A stretch of DNA of 64,000 nucleotides. Source: an uncultured Chryseobacterium sp. GTDB lineage: Bacteria; Bacteroidota; Bacteroidia; Flavobacteriales; Weeksellaceae. The stretch is from assembly GCA_913774355.1 (NCBI GenBank), contig CAJYGB010000042.1, positions 96,324-160,323 on the forward strand, written 5' to 3'. Within the stretch, counting starts at the first letter, position 1. Each line of letters opens with the position of its first letter. Of this stretch, positions 63,009 through 64,000 are shown one piece after another. A program made the position numbers and the translations under genes. Under the pieces are notes generated by a model. That model saw only the letters and a program-made list of their open reading frames with translations. It did not search any database and was not told where the DNA came from.

Positions 63009-63010
63009 GA

Positions 63011-63406
63011 TTATCTTCTTTTATTATTGTTATTATTTCTATTATTACTAGAACTAAGCTTTTTATTATTCATCTTAGACTGTTGTAAAATTTTCTTTTC
63101 TTCAGAAATTCTGTTTATTTCTTTAGTATGTAAAGTTCTCAATCTTTTGGTACCAAAATACCAACCTCCTGTTGAAAAAATCCCTAAAAACCATCCAGCA
63201 TATTTCCAATTACCTGCTGCTTCTAATAAACTGTCAAGAAAGATTTTTGTGTCTGCTTGACTTAATTTAAAAATCATTATTATAAAACAAATGCCAATAA
63301 TTCCCAATAAAAATTGACCTTTATTTAAGGATGCAATTAATACATTTTGAATCATTCCCCAAACGTTAGGTCTATTAAAAGTTCTCTTAGAATTAATTTG
63401 TGCCAT
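63011..63406 (-). CDS. Unknown small membrane protein (131 aa)
   Basis: Two hydrophobic helices (~33-50, FLLGIIGICFIIMIF; ~69-85, AGWFLGIFSTGGWYFG), then a charged, Asn/Lys-rich tail (NNRNNNNNKRR). First gene of a two-gene operon with a perfect promoter box. Family not recognised. Confidence 0.6.
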   Translation of the reverse strand: MAQINSKRTFNRPNVWGMIQNVLIASLNKGQFLLGIIGICFIIMIFKLSQADTKIFLDSLLEAAGNWKYAGWFLGIFSTGGWYFGTKRLRTLHTKEINRISEEKKILQQSKMNNKKLSSSNNRNNNNNKRR

Positions 63407-63420
63407 TTAATTAGTTTTGT

Positions 63421-63428
63421 CAAATATA
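63421..63428 (-). promoter_or_regulatory. -7 box TATATTTG for the two-gene membrane operon
   Basis: Exact TAnnTTTG on the minus strand, 15 bases before the ATG at 63406. The rest of 63407-63678 is AT-rich without a gene. Confidence 0.6.
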
Positions 63429-63678
63429 ATTTGTTATTTATAAATGGAGCAAATTATTTCAATCAAATATATACAAAATTTGTTCCTAAACAACAAAAAA
63501 TAAAATTGTAAATAATTGATTACGTTTTTATTATTTATTTTGCTAAGATAAAAAATAAAATATTAAGCATATTACGGTTTTCCATAACCAAACTAATTTT
63601 AAAAAATTATATCTTAATTATTTACTTTAACGGGCAAATGTAAAATAAATTCCTTCTAATAATGGTAAACTTTATTTT

Positions 63679-63843
63679 TTAATCAGTCTTTTCATTATTT
63701 GACCTTCCATTTAAAATATTCTCATTATTTTCATTAGTTTCATTAGTTTTAATATTTTGCTGATTTTTGTTAGTATTTTCTTTAACAGTCGGAACATTAG
63801 AATTTTCTAAATTTTCTGCGATGAATTCTTTTAATGATTTCAT
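63679..63843 (-). CDS. Small Asn/Glu-rich protein (54 aa)
   Basis: ATG at 63843 gives MKSLKEFIAENLENSNVPTV, followed by a low-complexity Asn/Glu/Thr/Lys tail. Probably disordered. The start at 63885 would add 14 codons of AT-rich leader and is rejected. Gene status is uncertain. Confidence 0.4.
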   Translation of the reverse strand: MKSLKEFIAENLENSNVPTVKENTNKNQQNIKTNETNENNENILNGRSNNEKTD

Positions 63844-63904
63844 AATAATTGAATTTAAAATATATATGCAACTTTGGATATGCAAACAAAATTTCCAGTA
63901 TAAG

Positions 63905-64000
63905 TTAAGCTACATTTTGATAAATTTTGTTTTGATTGTTAAACTCTTCAATAGTTTGATAATTCAAAGTACTGTGCCTTCTTTTTTTGTTGTACCAGAT
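63905..64000 (-). CDS. IS3-family transposase, C-terminal end (partial)
   Basis: The last 31 codons of a minus-strand frame entering from the right edge read WYNKKRRHSTLNYQTIEEFN, the typical end of an IS3/IS150-type OrfB integrase domain (usually WYNxxRRHSxLxYxxPxxF). Stop at 63905-63907. The rest of the element and its ends are outside the window. Confidence 0.85.
   Translation of the reverse strand: MWYNKKRRHSTLNYQTIEEFNNQNKIYQNVA

Overview
The window looks like chromosome from a Bacteroidota bacterium of the Chryseobacterium/Flavobacteriia type. The evidence is a fused cbb3 oxidase CcoN-CcoO, a TamB-TamL (lipoprotein TamA-like) pair, a SusC/SusD pair, signal peptides and lipoboxes typical of the group, almost no Shine-Dalgarno sequences, and many exact copies of the Bacteroidota -7 promoter box TAnnTTTG a short distance upstream of genes. 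No rRNA, tRNA or CRISPR array was seen.

Layout. 0-2.8 kb: the end of an unknown gene, a four-copy ~100-bp tandem repeat carrying promoter-like boxes, a secreted protein and an XRE regulator. 2.9-6.1 kb: ccoNO and ccoP. 6.4-14.7 kb: tamB-tamL-yihY, an envelope biogenesis operon. 14.9-26.9 kb: mostly minus-strand housekeeping genes (argS, susD, susC, yidC, pyrG, a lipoprotein, yceI) with plus-strand rnhB. 27.0-38.0 kb: a frameshifted membrane protein, radA, a frameshifted REP-associated transposase between REP-like hairpins, acpH-like, a ParE-like toxin with antitoxin plus a second lone antitoxin paralogue, HupE-like, an M1 peptidase, and groES-groEL with a four-helix-bundle gene inserted between them.

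38.1-42.7 kb is an AT-rich accessory island. It starts just after a gene cut down to 21 codons behind an intact promoter. It carries a 619-aa protein joining an AlbA/Schlafen-type domain, a histidine-kinase-like ATPase domain and a C-terminal RNA-recognition motif. A complete IS256-like element follows (25-bp inverted repeats, 8-bp target duplication). Beyond it are two tandem XRE regulators divergent from a SymE-like toxin.

42.7-58.4 kb is a long plus-strand run of small genes, several from families used as immunity proteins (SMI1/KNR4, suppressor-of-fused, DUF6624). Between them lie a kelch protein, a TauD-like dioxygenase, DUF2461, a TPR protein, a UvrD-like helicase with a C-terminal SANT/HTH-like tail, and a GNAT. 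One suppressor-of-fused gene is split by a single amber codon. An Lrp/AsnC regulator closes the region.

58.6-64.0 kb is a second AT-rich accessory region. It has an IS1595-type transposase, a Panacea-domain antitoxin overlapping a toxin candidate of unrecognised family (a PanAT-like pair), unknown secreted and membrane proteins, a 21-22-bp motif in three copies, and the 3' end of an IS3-type transposase at the edge. The most promising undescribed items are the AlbA-ATPase-RRM protein and the Panacea-linked toxin candidate.
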